From: an uncultured Pelagimonas sp.
GTDB lineage: Bacteria > Pseudomonadota > Alphaproteobacteria > Rhodobacterales > Rhodobacteraceae
Direction of reading: 5' to 3'
Assembly (NCBI RefSeq): GCF_947498515.1
Contig: NZ_CANMKO010000006.1
Span: forward strand, 124,001 to 188,000
Length of the DNA: 64,000 nucleotides
Shown here: positions 45,964-55,567 of the stretch, in pieces
How the letters are laid out: every line of letters begins with the position of its first letter
How positions within the stretch are numbered: the stretch's first letter is position 1
Made by a program: the position numbers and the translations under genes
The notes under the pieces: generated by a model
Told to the model about the DNA's origin: nothing
The model's input: only the letters and a program-made list of their open reading frames with translations
The model's database searches: none

Positions 45964-47042
45964 AACGCTTCCTCATATTCGGCGTTGGCGGTGCTATCCC
46001 AAACCACGCCTCCCCCCACATTCAGGGTCGCGACCCCGTTTTCAACCAGCAAGGTGCGGATCGCGACGTTGAATTCACTACTGCCATCGGGGGCCATCCA
46101 ACCAATCGAGCCACAATAGATGTCACGCGGTCCGGCTTCCAATTCGGACAGAATTTCCATGGCACGAATTTTAGGCGCACCCGTTACAGAGCCACAGGGG
46201 AACAGCGCCCTTAGGATGTCGGGCAAAGTGGTCTTGGGCTTGAGCTGGGCCTGAACCAACGACACCATTTGATGAACGGTTGTATAGCTTTCGACCTTGA
46301 ACAACTCGGGCACCTTAACAGAACCGGGAAGGGAAACGCGGCTGATGTCATTGCGCAGCAAATCAACGATCATCAGGTTTTCGGCGCAGTTCTTTTCGTC
46401 TTGCGCCAGCCAGACCTTGCGCCGCGCATCCTCAATCGGATCGGGATCGCGGGCGATTGTTCCCTTCATCGGGCGTGTTTCGATCTTGCCATGCGCGTCG
46501 GTTCGGAAAAACAATTCCGGGGATCGAGACAAAATATTCGGTAGGCCCGGCACATGAACTAATGCGCCATAGGACACGGGCTGACGATCCGTCAGGGCAG
46601 AAAAAAGAGCAGGAGTGTCGCCGCCAACCTTAAGCGTCAACGGAAAGGTCAGGTTGGCCTGATATATATCCCCGGCCCCAATGGCGGCGTGCACGCGGTC
46701 AAAGCGTTTTTTGTATTCGGCTTGGGTCCAGCTCGGATCGGGACCGCCAATTTCACCAGCAGGTTTTGGTAGCGCCCAATCAGAAGGCTGGTCAAAAACA
46801 CCAAAGCACATCAACGGGACCCCGCGGCCGCTTGGCATTCGGTCGGCCAACTTCGGCTCCAACACATAGCCAAGCTCGTAACTCGCGAATCCTGCAATCC
46901 ATAGCCCGGCCTTTTGGGCATCTTCCAAGGCGGTCATCGCGGCGGCAACATCGCCGGGTGAGTCGGCGCGAATGACCTGAACCGGGTTAAAAAAACCAAG
47001 CGATGTGCCATCTGGCCCGTGATCAAATCTGATTTTCATCAT
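45921..47042 (-). CDS. pabB: Aminodeoxychorismate synthase component I
   Basis: A 373-residue chorismate-binding enzyme making 4-amino-4-deoxychorismate. The core motifs are RSPELFFRTD, RPMKGTIAR (with the PabB-specific Lys that attacks chorismate C2), CAENLMIVDLLRNDISR, PCGSVTGAPKIRAMEI and YCGSIGWMAPDG. The N-terminal subdomain is shortened compared with E. coli PabB. The start is one of two adjacent Met codons (47042 or 47039). The glutaminase subunit PabA is not in the window. Confidence 0.92.
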   Translation of the reverse strand: MMKIRFDHGPDGTSLGFFNPVQVIRADSPGDVAAAMTALEDAQKAGLWIAGFASYELGYVLEPKLADRMPSGRGVPLMCFGVFDQPSDWALPKPAGEIGGPDPSWTQAEYKKRFDRVHAAIGAGDIYQANLTFPLTLKVGGDTPALFSALTDRQPVSYGALVHVPGLPNILSRSPELFFRTDAHGKIETRPMKGTIARDPDPIEDARRKVWLAQDEKNCAENLMIVDLLRNDISRVSLPGSVKVPELFKVESYTTVHQMVSLVQAQLKPKTTLPDILRALFPCGSVTGAPKIRAMEILSELEAGPRDIYCGSIGWMAPDGSSEFNVAIRTLLVENGVATLNVGGGVVWDSTANAEYEEALWKARFAQLSPSFA

Positions 47043-47132
47043 CGCCCTCGCATTTCAAGCCAGCGATATAGGGGTTTTTGCCCAAAACGAAAGCCCGGAA
47101 AGCGGCAAATCCACCTTCGTTTCCGATACCCC

Positions 47133-47160
47133 TTGCACCTTTTCGCTCACTGCCTATAAC
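47133..47160 (+). promoter_or_regulatory. Candidate carB promoter
   Basis: TTGCAC (47133-47138), a 16-base spacer and TATAAC (47155-47160, five of six consensus bases) lie 71 bases upstream of the carB start. The leader would be about 64 bases. Confidence 0.4.
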
Positions 47161-47230
47161 CCACGACAATTTGGGCGCTTGGGGGCGCCTTTTTGCCAGA
47201 CACATCCGCCAAACAAACAAGAGGTGCACC

Positions 47231-50200
47231 ATGCCGAAGAGAACCGACATCCAGTCGATCATGATCATCGGGGCTGGGCCAATTGTGATTGGGCAGGCCT
47301 GCGAATTCGATTATTCCGGTGCCCAGGCCTGTAAAGCGTTGCGTGAAGAAGGCTACCGCGTGGTTTTGGTCAACTCGAACCCAGCGACGATCATGACCGA
47401 TCCGAACATGGCCGACGCAACCTATATCGAGCCAATCACACCCGAAGTTGTTGCCAAGATCATCGAAAAAGAACGCCCCGACGCGTTGTTGCCGACTATG
47501 GGCGGTCAGACCGGTTTGAACACCTCCTTGGCGCTCGAAGAAATGGGTGTACTTGAAGAATTTGGTGTCGAGATGATCGGCGCGACCCGCGATGCCATTG
47601 AAATGGCAGAAGATCGTAAATTGTTCCGCGAGGCGATGGACCGTTTGGGTATTGAAAACCCAAAGGCAACCATTGTAACCGCCCCGAAATCCGACGCAGG
47701 TGTGACCGATCTCGATGCCGGTGTTCAGATCGCGTTGGATGAATTGGATGGCATTGGCCTTCCTGCGATTATCCGCCCGGCCTTTACCATGGGCGGCACA
47801 GGTGGTGGCGTCGCATACAACCGCGAAGATTACATCCATTTCTGTCGCACAGGTATGGATGCCAGCCCGGTGAACCAGATTCTTGTCGACCAGAGCCTTT
47901 TGGGCTGGAAAGAATACGAGATGGAGGTTGTGCGCGACAAAGCCGACAACGCCATTATCGTTTGTGCGATTGAGAACATCGATCCGATGGGCGTGCACAC
48001 CGGCGATTCGATCACCGTGGCCCCTGCCCTGACCCTCACCGACAAAGAATACCAGATCATGCGCACGCATAGCATCAACGTTCTACGCGAAATCGGTGTT
48101 GAAACCGGTGGGTCCAACGTTCAATGGGCGGTAAACCCTGCCGATGGCCGCATGGTTGTGATCGAAATGAACCCACGGGTGTCGCGCTCTTCGGCGTTGG
48201 CCTCCAAGGCGACCGGTTTCCCGATTGCGAAAATCGCCGCCAAGCTGGCGGTTGGCTATACGCTCGACGAGCTGGACAATGACATTACTAAGGTCACCCC
48301 GGCGTCGTTTGAACCGTCGATCGACTACGTTGTCACCAAGATCCCGAAATTCGCCTTTGAGAAATTCCCTGGCTCCAAACCCTACCTGACCACCGCGATG
48401 AAATCGGTCGGCGAAGCCATGGCCATCGGCCGCACCATCCATGAATCGCTGCAAAAGGCGCTTGCCTCGATGGAATCTGGCCTGACTGGGTTTGATGAGG
48501 TCGAGATCGAAGGCGCACCAGACAAAGCCGCCGTGGTCAAAGCCATCAGCGAACAAACCCCGGATCGGATGCGCACCATCGCCCAGGCGATGCGCCATGG
48601 TCTGACCAATGACGAAATCCACAACGTCACCGCCTTTGACCCATGGTTCCTTGATCGAATCCGCGAAATCATTGAGGCCGAAGAGCAAGTCAAAGCCGAC
48701 GGGCTACCCAATGACGAAGCCGGTCTTCGTGAGCTTAAGATGCTTGGTTTTACCGATGCACGTCTGGCCAAACTGACTGGGTTTAGCGAGAAAGACATTC
48801 GTGATCGTCGTATCAAAGAAGGTGTCACCGCCGTCTTCAAACGCATCGACACCTGCGCCGCTGAATTCGAGGCGCAGACGCCTTACATGTATTCCACCTA
48901 CGAAGAGCCGATGATGGGCGAAGTGGAATGCGAAGCGCGGCCATCGGATCGCAAAAAAGTTGTCGTTCTGGGTGGCGGTCCAAACCGGATCGGCCAAGGG
49001 ATCGAGTTCGATTATTGCTGCTGTCACGCCTGTTTTGCGCTTTCGGATGCCGGTTATGAAACCATCATGATCAACTGTAACCCCGAAACCGTGTCGACTG
49101 ATTATGACACCTCGGATCGCTTGTACTTTGAGCCGCTGACCTTTGAAAACGTCATGGAAATCCTGCGCGTTGAGCAGGAAAACGGTACATTGCACGGCGT
49201 AATTGTACAGTTTGGTGGGCAAACCCCGTTGAAATTGGCCAACGCCTTGGAAGCCGAAGGCATTCCGATCCTTGGCACCACGCCCGATGCGATTGACCTT
49301 GCCGAAGACCGCGAACGTTTTCAGGCCTTGGTCAATCAATTGAATCTGAAGCAACCACATAACGGCATCGCATCTACCGACGCCCAAGCCCTTGCGATTG
49401 CAGAAGACATTGGTTTCCCGCTGGTGATCCGCCCGTCTTATGTTTTGGGTGGTCGTGCCATGGAAATCGTGCGCGATATGGCTCAGCTCGAACGCTACAT
49501 CGCCGAGGCGGTGGTTGTGTCCGGCGACAGCCCGGTTCTACTTGATAGCTACCTGTCCGGCGCGGTCGAATTGGACGTTGATGCGATTTGTGACGGCACC
49601 GATGTGCATGTCGCGGGCATCATGCAACACATCGAAGAGGCCGGTGTGCACTCGGGTGATAGCGCCTGTTCCTTGCCGCCGTACTCGCTCTCGGATGACA
49701 CTCTGGCCGAAGTGAAACGTCAAACAGTGGCCTTGGCCAAAGCGCTAAACGTGGTTGGTTTGATGAACATCCAGTTCGCGATCAAAGACGATGAGATCTA
49801 CCTGATCGAAGTGAACCCACGCGCCTCGCGGACCGTTCCCTTTGTCGCCAAAGCCACCGACAGCGCGATTGCCTCGATTGCGGCGCGTGTTATGGCCGGT
49901 GAAAAGCTTGCCGCCTTCCCGATGCGTGCGCCCTATCCGGAAAACGCCGACTATGACACCGATCTGCCGCTAGCCGATCCGATGACATTGGCCGACCCGA
50001 ACATGCCGTGGTTTAGCGTCAAAGAAGCGGTTCTGCCTTTCGCGCGTTTCCCCGGTGTTGACACCATCCTTGGGCCAGAGATGCGTTCAACCGGCGAAGT
50101 CATGGGGTGGGATCGTTCCTTCCCACGTGCCTTTCTCAAGGCGCAGATGGGGGCCGGAACCATGCTTCCCGAAAGCGGCGCTGTGTTCTTCTCGATCAAA

Positions 50201-50563
50201 GATGACGACAAGACACCGCAGCTGGTGGAAACCGCGCAGACATTGGTTGATCTTGGCTTCAAGATTGTTGCCACCTCGGGCACCGCGGCCTTCCTTGGCG
50301 ATCAGGGCATTGCCTGTGACACCACCAAAAAGGTCTATGAAGGGCGTCCGAACATTGTCGACCTGATGAAAGACGGCGGCATTCAATTGGTGATGAACAC
50401 CACCGAAGGCAACGCCTCGGTCTCAGATAGCCGCGAAATCCGCTCGGTCGCGCTTTATGACAAGATTCCATACTTCACCACAGGTGCCGGTGCCCACGCC
50501 GCTGCATTGGCGATGAAAGCCCGCGAAGAAGGTGATTTGGTGGTTAAATCGCTGCAGGCCTAA
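47231..50563 (+). CDS. carB: Carbamoyl-phosphate synthase large subunit
   Basis: A 1110-residue enzyme making carbamoyl phosphate for arginine and pyrimidines. It has two homologous ATP-grasp halves: the first starts [21 protein letters not shown] with FTMGGTGGG and [13 protein letters not shown]; the second starts [21 protein letters not shown] with [13 protein letters not shown] and [18 protein letters not shown]-terminal MGS-like allosteric domain occupies about residues 970-1110. ATG 47231 follows AGAGGTG and gives the family start. carA is not adjacent. Confidence 0.97.
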   Translation: MPKRTDIQSIMIIGAGPIVIGQACEFDYSGAQACKALREEGYRVVLVNSNPATIMTDPNMADATYIEPITPEVVAKIIEKERPDALLPTMGGQTGLNTSLALEEMGVLEEFGVEMIGATRDAIEMAEDRKLFREAMDRLGIENPKATIVTAPKSDAGVTDLDAGVQIALDELDGIGLPAIIRPAFTMGGTGGGVAYNREDYIHFCRTGMDASPVNQILVDQSLLGWKEYEMEVVRDKADNAIIVCAIENIDPMGVHTGDSITVAPALTLTDKEYQIMRTHSINVLREIGVETGGSNVQWAVNPADGRMVVIEMNPRVSRSSALASKATGFPIAKIAAKLAVGYTLDELDNDITKVTPASFEPSIDYVVTKIPKFAFEKFPGSKPYLTTAMKSVGEAMAIGRTIHESLQKALASMESGLTGFDEVEIEGAPDKAAVVKAISEQTPDRMRTIAQAMRHGLTNDEIHNVTAFDPWFLDRIREIIEAEEQVKADGLPNDEAGLRELKMLGFTDARLAKLTGFSEKDIRDRRIKEGVTAVFKRIDTCAAEFEAQTPYMYSTYEEPMMGEVECEARPSDRKKVVVLGGGPNRIGQGIEFDYCCCHACFALSDAGYETIMINCNPETVSTDYDTSDRLYFEPLTFENVMEILRVEQENGTLHGVIVQFGGQTPLKLANALEAEGIPILGTTPDAIDLAEDRERFQALVNQLNLKQPHNGIASTDAQALAIAEDIGFPLVIRPSYVLGGRAMEIVRDMAQLERYIAEAVVVSGDSPVLLDSYLSGAVELDVDAICDGTDVHVAGIMQHIEEAGVHSGDSACSLPPYSLSDDTLAEVKRQTVALAKALNVVGLMNIQFAIKDDEIYLIEVNPRASRTVPFVAKATDSAIASIAARVMAGEKLAAFPMRAPYPENADYDTDLPLADPMTLADPNMPWFSVKEAVLPFARFPGVDTILGPEMRSTGEVMGWDRSFPRAFLKAQMGAGTMLPESGAVFFSIKDDDKTPQLVETAQTLVDLGFKIVATSGTAAFLGDQGIACDTTKKVYEGRPNIVDLMKDGGIQLVMNTTEGNASVSDSREIRSVALYDKIPYFTTGAGAHAAALAMKAREEGDLVVKSLQA

Positions 50564-50620
50564 GTCCCGGTTGCGCTACATTGGTTAGTGGGCCTGCTTG
50601 GCCCCTAGGCAAACCAAATC

Positions 50621-50653
50621 AAAAGCCTCCGAGGGTTTCTCGGAGGCTTTTTT
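50621..50653 (+). terminator. Rho-independent terminator of carB
   Basis: AAAAGCCTCCGAG pairs perfectly with CTCGGAGGCTTTT over 13 bp around a GGTTT loop, ending in TTTTTT. It lies 58 bases after the stop codon. Confidence 0.93.
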
Positions 50654-50746
50654 GTCCATTGGCAATGTCTGTACTGCGGACGGAGCTGCCTTTGGATGTG
50701 TAACTCTAAAGGTCTGTTTAGGTGCTCAAGACCAGCGCTAGTCGAG

Positions 50747-51202
50747 TTAAGGCACACTTCTTTGAAGCACTTCCAAGACGATCCCGATGGCCAAGACTAT
50801 GGAGAAACCCGCAAGAATGGCGAACCAGTGAGCAAAGCCTATCCTTGCAAGCTTTATGTGTGGATCGCGTAAGGGATCATCGTGTTTGCGTCGGTAAGCA
50901 GATCGAAGGTTGTGCAGATTGAGGTTGAGTTTTTGCCCACTGGATCGCAATTCCCTGTATTCGTCGCGTGCGACGCAGCGCGCAAAGGAAAACATCACCA
51001 TAGGTATAACTAATACCCCGGCTGAATTTATTAGGAAGTCCAAGCGGTCTCTCCTCTGAAGCAAGGTCTTTAGTCGCGGGCTATCACATGTCGGCCTTAT
51101 CCAATATCTGGGGAAGCCGCCGTTTGTGCAAGTTGCAGCATCGGACAAGATGGGCTCAAAGTGGACCTTTTCTGCGTTTGCAAGACAGAGGCCTCTTTCC
51201 AT
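50747..51202 (-). CDS. Small two-helix membrane protein of unknown function
   Basis: Up to 151 residues with two clear hydrophobic segments, LINSAGVLVIPMVMFSFA (about residues 57-75) and FAHWFAILAGFSIVLAIGIVLEVL (about 122-146), separated by a basic stretch with YRELRSSGQKLNLNLHNLRSAYRRK. The first 50 residues are not well supported and translation could start later; Met 68, for example, would remove most of the first helix. Base composition is more AT-rich than its neighbours. It could be a recently acquired or fast-evolving gene. Confidence 0.5.
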   Translation of the reverse strand: MERGLCLANAEKVHFEPILSDAATCTNGGFPRYWIRPTCDSPRLKTLLQRRDRLDFLINSAGVLVIPMVMFSFARCVARDEYRELRSSGQKLNLNLHNLRSAYRRKHDDPLRDPHIKLARIGFAHWFAILAGFSIVLAIGIVLEVLQRSVP

Positions 51203-51234
51203 GCCTTCTAGGCTGCCAGTTTGGCTCCCCTTTG

Positions 51235-52278
51235 TTAGGCCGTGCTGCGGCCCTTGTAGGAGGACTTCAAGGCGGCACCAATCAGCACGACACCGATTAA
51301 TCCGGTGATGACTTCGGGGATATGCATCAGCGGTTGGATGAACATGATCACCGCCAGAACCAAGATCGCGTAGAAAGCGCCGTGTTCGAGAAAGCGGAAC
51401 TCGGATAGGACTTCGCGTTCGACCAAGGCGATGGTCATCGACCGCACATACATCGCGCCAATGCCAAGCCCGATGGCGATGACAAAGAGGTTTTGCGACA
51501 GGGCAAACGCCCCGATCACCCCATCAAAACTGAAACTGGCATCCAAGACCTCAAGGTACAAGAACGCCCCAAGCCCGGCTTTGCCAGAGGTAAGACCGGC
51601 CTGATTGCTATCCAACATCCGGCCCAAAAACTCGACCGCAAAGAAGGTCATCATGCCATATAGCGCCATGGTCACGAACTCGGCGCGCGCGCCATCGGGA
51701 TAGAGCGTCGCCACGATCAATATGATCACGAGGGCCAGAGCCGCCTCGACACCGCGCATTACCGAACAGCGCGTACAGCCGCGTTCAATAGGCCCAAACC
51801 AATGTTCGTCCTTGTCAGGATCAAAGAAAAACGACAGCGCCACCATCAACAAAAACGCCCCGCCAAACGCGGCGATTTTTGGATGCGCGACATGCATGAT
51901 TTCGGCGTAGCGATCCGGGTTGTTCACGGCCAGTTTCAGCGCCTCGATTGGCCCGGTGCCTGCTGCGATGCTCACAACCATCACAGGGAAAACGATCCGC
52001 ATTCCGAAGACCGCGATCAGAATACCCCATGTCAAAAACCGCTTTTGCCAAACCGGGTCCATTCGTTTCAGGATGTTGGCGTTCACCACCGCATTGTCAA
52101 AGGACAGCGAGATTTCCAATATCGACAGCACTAGGCAGATGAAAAATACCGACCACATGCCTTGCACAGTGCCGGTAAAGCTCCAACCGACCCAAAGGCT
52201 TAGAAGAAGGCCCAAGGCGGTAAAGGCAAAGGCCCAGGAGAAATAGGTGAGGATCGAACGGGAAGACGTGACAGACAT
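51235..52278 (-). CDS. DUF475 / TerC-superfamily membrane protein
   Basis: A 347-residue inner-membrane protein with about nine helices. The two acidic helix motifs of the TerC superfamily are present: LEISLSFDNAVVNANIL (about residue 55) and LEVLDASFSFDGVIGAF (about 240). Related proteins export metal ions such as manganese or take part in tellurite resistance, but DUF475 itself is uncharacterised. ATG 52278 (MSVTSSRS) is preferred over an upstream Met. It is convergent with nothing and lies just past the alginate operon terminator on the same strand. Confidence 0.87.
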   Translation of the reverse strand: MSVTSSRSILTYFSWAFAFTALGLLLSLWVGWSFTGTVQGMWSVFFICLVLSILEISLSFDNAVVNANILKRMDPVWQKRFLTWGILIAVFGMRIVFPVMVVSIAAGTGPIEALKLAVNNPDRYAEIMHVAHPKIAAFGGAFLLMVALSFFFDPDKDEHWFGPIERGCTRCSVMRGVEAALALVIILIVATLYPDGARAEFVTMALYGMMTFFAVEFLGRMLDSNQAGLTSGKAGLGAFLYLEVLDASFSFDGVIGAFALSQNLFVIAIGLGIGAMYVRSMTIALVEREVLSEFRFLEHGAFYAILVLAVIMFIQPLMHIPEVITGLIGVVLIGAALKSSYKGRSTA

Positions 52279-52300
52279 GAGCAACCCTATGGCAGTGCTA

Positions 52301-52337
52301 TATAAAAGGGCGCAAGGCAGAAGATGCACTTGCGCCC
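52301..52337 (-). terminator. Rho-independent terminator of the alginate operon
   Basis: On the minus strand GGGCGCAAG pairs perfectly with CTTGCGCCC around a 12-base loop and runs into TTTTATAT. It starts 20 bases after the SDR stop and marks the end of the gntR-to-SDR operon. Confidence 0.88.
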
Positions 52338-52356
52338 AGTGGAGGACCCTAGAAAC

Positions 52357-53103
52357 TTAGGAAAACAGCATGCCGCCGTTGATATCCACATTGGTGCCGG
52401 TGATGAAAGACGCCCCGTCCGACGCCAGATAAACCGCCAGCTTGGCGACTTCGTCGGAATTGCCTTCACGCTTTAGCGGTGTGATGTTGGCCACGTGGCT
52501 GCGCACTTCGGGCTTGGTGAACGTGTTGTGGAAGTCGGTGTTGATCATGCCAGGGCAAATACCGTTAACGCGGATTTTTGGACCGAGTTCCTTGGCCAAG
52601 CCACGTGTCAGGGTCATCACCGCGCCCTTGGAGGCACCATAGGCCGACGCACCCGGGCCACCGCCATCACGACCGGCCTGCGACGCCAGTGTCACAATCG
52701 AGCTACCTTCCCCCATATGCGGCAGGCATTCGCGCACGGCCAGCATCAAGGAGGTGGTGTTGAGATTCATGACGGTGTGCCAATGCTCAAGCGTCATTTC
52801 GGACATCGGCACACGGGCCACCAAACCACCGGTGACGTGGATCAGGCTATCGACTTTGCCAAAGGCCTCGACCGTCGCAGCAACCAATGCTTTGACGTCT
52901 GTCTCAGAGGTCATGTCACCCTGAAGGGCAATGGCACTGCCCCCGGCGGCCTTGATCTCTTCCACGGCGGAATCGGCACCGGCCGAGCTTGAGTGATAGT
53001 TGATCACAACATTCGCACCCTGAGCGGCCAATTCCATCACACAAGCACGCCCGATATCGCGGCCACCGCCTGTTACAATCGCGGTTTTACCCTGCATAGT
53101 CAT
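52357..53103 (-). CDS. SDR oxidoreductase, probable DEHU reductase of alginate breakdown
   Basis: A 248-residue short-chain dehydrogenase/reductase. The cofactor motif is TGGGRDIGRA and the catalytic Ser-Tyr-Lys set appears as TLASQAG and ASAYGASKGAV. In Sphingomonas A1 and Agrobacterium, an SDR beside the exo-alginate lyase reduces 4-deoxy-L-erythro-5-hexoseulose uronate to 2-keto-3-deoxygluconate. Its position as last gene after the PL15 lyase supports that role here; sequence alone would only say SDR. ATG 53103 has AGGAG eight bases upstream. Confidence 0.85.
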   Translation of the reverse strand: MTMQGKTAIVTGGGRDIGRACVMELAAQGANVVINYHSSSAGADSAVEEIKAAGGSAIALQGDMTSETDVKALVAATVEAFGKVDSLIHVTGGLVARVPMSEMTLEHWHTVMNLNTTSLMLAVRECLPHMGEGSSIVTLASQAGRDGGGPGASAYGASKGAVMTLTRGLAKELGPKIRVNGICPGMINTDFHNTFTKPEVRSHVANITPLKREGNSDEVAKLAVYLASDGASFITGTNVDINGGMLFS

Positions 53104-53179
53104 TTGTATTTCTCCTGTTTAGTCGGCCGCATCGGGCTCTTGTCTGTTGTGGCGAGTGGCATCCCCACCGTCCTGTGGG

Positions 53180-55492
53180 TTAGGCCTTGGCCAATTTTTG
53201 AACGACAACCTTGAAGCTGTTTTCATCCGCATCGGTGAAATACAGATCGCAGTCATAGCCCTGATCATCGAGGAAATGGAAAATCCGTTTCGGATCGGTT
53301 TTGCGGTACGGCACCAGCAGCGTCGCAATGCGGTGGCGTTTTGCGGCCGGGTAGCTGGCGGTCATGCAAGTCGAAATTGGTAGCCCCTCGACCTCGGACA
53401 TATCCACACCTGGGAAACCGGTTTCCTGCGTGATCTCGGGCTTGCCACCTTCGGACCACAACACTTCGCCATAGAACCCGGCCTTTTCGCCGGTATAGCG
53501 GAAGGACCCTTTGCCAAGCTGGAACGGTCCATTTGCGTGCAAACGGAAATCAATGGTGACAGGTTCATCGGCGTCAATCGTATCGACAAAGACAAAGTAG
53601 CTGTCGTTGACGAAATATACTTCGCGCTCGACCCGTGTCACTTCGGGCGAAAGCAGCTTGTAAGCCGCTGTGGCCTCACCCTTCATATAGACATGGCCGT
53701 CACGTTGCTCTGCCGCTAGGATTTGCCCGGTTGATTGCATCTGCTTGGCTTTGTCGCGATCCGCATATTGCCCTTTGCCATTGATCATAATGGCATTTTT
53801 TGAGATCGTCTGACGGCGCCATTTCTGGTGCATCGAACTATTAAAGGCCACGTAATGCCCGGATTGAATGGCCAGATCTTCGCCATAAGCCGCGAGGCAA
53901 AACGCGTTCTGATCACCATGGGAGTGGCTGATCGAGCCGAACGGCGAGGCTTTGAACACAAATTGAACATGCTCATCCGGCACATCCATCTTGTGTTGGA
54001 TTGCGACCCAACCGATCCCTTTGAACCAGCGCAGCTGATCCTCTTTTGACGGGGCTTGTGCCTCGATCATCGGCCATTGTTGTTGATAGGCCATTTCATC
54101 GAAATTGAAGTCCCACCAACCCCAATTATAGAACGCCATCTCGGTGCCGGGATCGTTGCGTTTGATCTCGTCATAGTACCATTGATAGGCCCCGTTGCCG
54201 GTCACACCGGCGTATTGGCGCAGGTTATAGCCGATCTTGAGACAGGGCAGATCACCCATGGTGCTATCGTCGCCAAAGGTCGCGCGGCGGGTGTCGGGCG
54301 CTTTGGTATAAAGCGGCATGTCACCGGTTTTCTGAAAGAACGGGCGCTCATAAAGATCATAGCCGGTAAAGGCTTTGAGAAGGTTCGCTGCGTCAATTAG
54401 ATAGGCCTGACCGGTCATCCAATAATGCGGCCCCTCAGCCCAACCGCCCTGCTCATCGCCCCATGGGGTATAGACGGTCGAGAGGAATTCGATTGAGTAA
54501 TCCAGCCACTCACGCGCCTCGGGTTCTTCGTCCAGCATGGCAATGCAACAGGGCACCAAAACCGCCGAAACGGCCCGCACTGCGTGGCTATCGTAGGGGA
54601 AGAGATGGATGTTGGCGTGGTCTATGATGTGTTCGGCGATCTCACGCGTGCGGACCAACAAAGCGGTGCGGACTTTGTCACGCTCTTCGGCGCTTAGCTG
54701 ATCATGCAACCAATCGTATCCCCAGCCCAAAGCCAACGTCACACGGAACGCCCATTCGTCGGTATAGGCGCGCGACGTGGTTCCATTTGGGTCCCAATCA
54801 GCAGCGGCCAGCAACCAGTCTTTGGCGCGATCCAAAAGCGCTTGATCGTCAAGAACCTTGCCGCCTACGGCGAGATGGCGGATCGCATAAAGCAATTCTT
54901 GGCAGTCGATATAGGTTTGACGCCAAACCGGTGGGGTCCGTTGATGGTTTTCGTAGCCAGCTGGCTCATCCATCACCGGACGTTCCATCCACGGTGCAAC
55001 GGATTTTTCGTAGAACGTTGACCACGTGCAGTGATCTGCATCTGCGGCAACGGCTTTTTTGAAGCTCGCCAACTCTTTGGGCCCAAGCCATAGACGCGGG
55101 TGGCTCATATCGGATTTGGCATAACGTTTGGTGCGTCCGGCCAAGGGCACTTGGGTGGCGTCCGCCGTCACAGAAAAGCGGCGATTTACGCTCCACTCGG
55201 TCGCGGCGGTTTTGGTTTCGGCGTCCCATTCCGCATAGGACCAAACATAGTCACCCGGCTCAAACACATGATCGGGTGTGAGGAAATTCAACGGTATATC
55301 GGAAAAGACCACGGCATCTTTGTAGCTGTCGTCGCTGGCAACACGCAGCACATAACGGGCTTCGTCATCGACAACAGGCAGCCATGTGAACCGTGGCGGG
55401 TTTTCGACCGGCACGGAGCCATCCACAGGGGCGTATTGGATATTCAAACGCCCGGCGCGGGGTTGGTCCAAATAGTTGGCACTGGCTGACAT
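53180..55492 (-). CDS. PL15-type exolytic alginate lyase
   Basis: A 770-residue polysaccharide lyase that by recall aligns along its whole length with Agrobacterium Atu3025: the start (LDQPRAGRLNIQY, ENPPRFTWLP), the alpha/alpha barrel (ERPVMDEPAGY, WRQTYIDCQELLYAIRHLA) and the C-terminal beta-sandwich with HSHGDQNAF. The catalytic pair appears as His303 (FPYDSHAVR) and Tyr357 (AEGPHYWMTG). It has no signal peptide, so it should act in the cytoplasm on imported oligoalginate, releasing unsaturated monouronate. It sits between the AlgQ-like gene and the DEHU-reductase-like SDR. Confidence 0.93.
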   Translation of the reverse strand: MSASANYLDQPRAGRLNIQYAPVDGSVPVENPPRFTWLPVVDDEARYVLRVASDDSYKDAVVFSDIPLNFLTPDHVFEPGDYVWSYAEWDAETKTAATEWSVNRRFSVTADATQVPLAGRTKRYAKSDMSHPRLWLGPKELASFKKAVAADADHCTWSTFYEKSVAPWMERPVMDEPAGYENHQRTPPVWRQTYIDCQELLYAIRHLAVGGKVLDDQALLDRAKDWLLAAADWDPNGTTSRAYTDEWAFRVTLALGWGYDWLHDQLSAEERDKVRTALLVRTREIAEHIIDHANIHLFPYDSHAVRAVSAVLVPCCIAMLDEEPEAREWLDYSIEFLSTVYTPWGDEQGGWAEGPHYWMTGQAYLIDAANLLKAFTGYDLYERPFFQKTGDMPLYTKAPDTRRATFGDDSTMGDLPCLKIGYNLRQYAGVTGNGAYQWYYDEIKRNDPGTEMAFYNWGWWDFNFDEMAYQQQWPMIEAQAPSKEDQLRWFKGIGWVAIQHKMDVPDEHVQFVFKASPFGSISHSHGDQNAFCLAAYGEDLAIQSGHYVAFNSSMHQKWRRQTISKNAIMINGKGQYADRDKAKQMQSTGQILAAEQRDGHVYMKGEATAAYKLLSPEVTRVEREVYFVNDSYFVFVDTIDADEPVTIDFRLHANGPFQLGKGSFRYTGEKAGFYGEVLWSEGGKPEITQETGFPGVDMSEVEGLPISTCMTASYPAAKRHRIATLLVPYRKTDPKRIFHFLDDQGYDCDLYFTDADENSFKVVVQKLAKA

Positions 55493-55523
55493 CGAAAGGT
55501 CTTCCTTTGGTAGAGTAAGAGAT

Positions 55524-55551
55524 GTGCCGCCCGCTGGGATGCGGACGGCAC
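55524..55551 (-). promoter_or_regulatory. Intercistronic stem-loop after the binding-protein gene
   Basis: On the minus-strand transcript GTGCCGTCCGC pairs with GCGGGCGGCAC over 11 positions with one G-U pair and a 6-base loop. On the plus strand the same position is a C-A mismatch, so the structure is complete only in the operon RNA. No strong T-run follows. Such hairpins after transport binding-protein genes usually stabilise the upstream message or cause partial termination. Confidence 0.65.
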
Positions 55552-55567
55552 GATATTCAAACGAGGT

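Noticed and set aside
47147-48070. 307-codon open frame antisense to carB
   Set aside because: It is the complement of highly conserved carB codons, has no family motif and no ribosome site; long antisense frames are common opposite GC-rich conserved genes.
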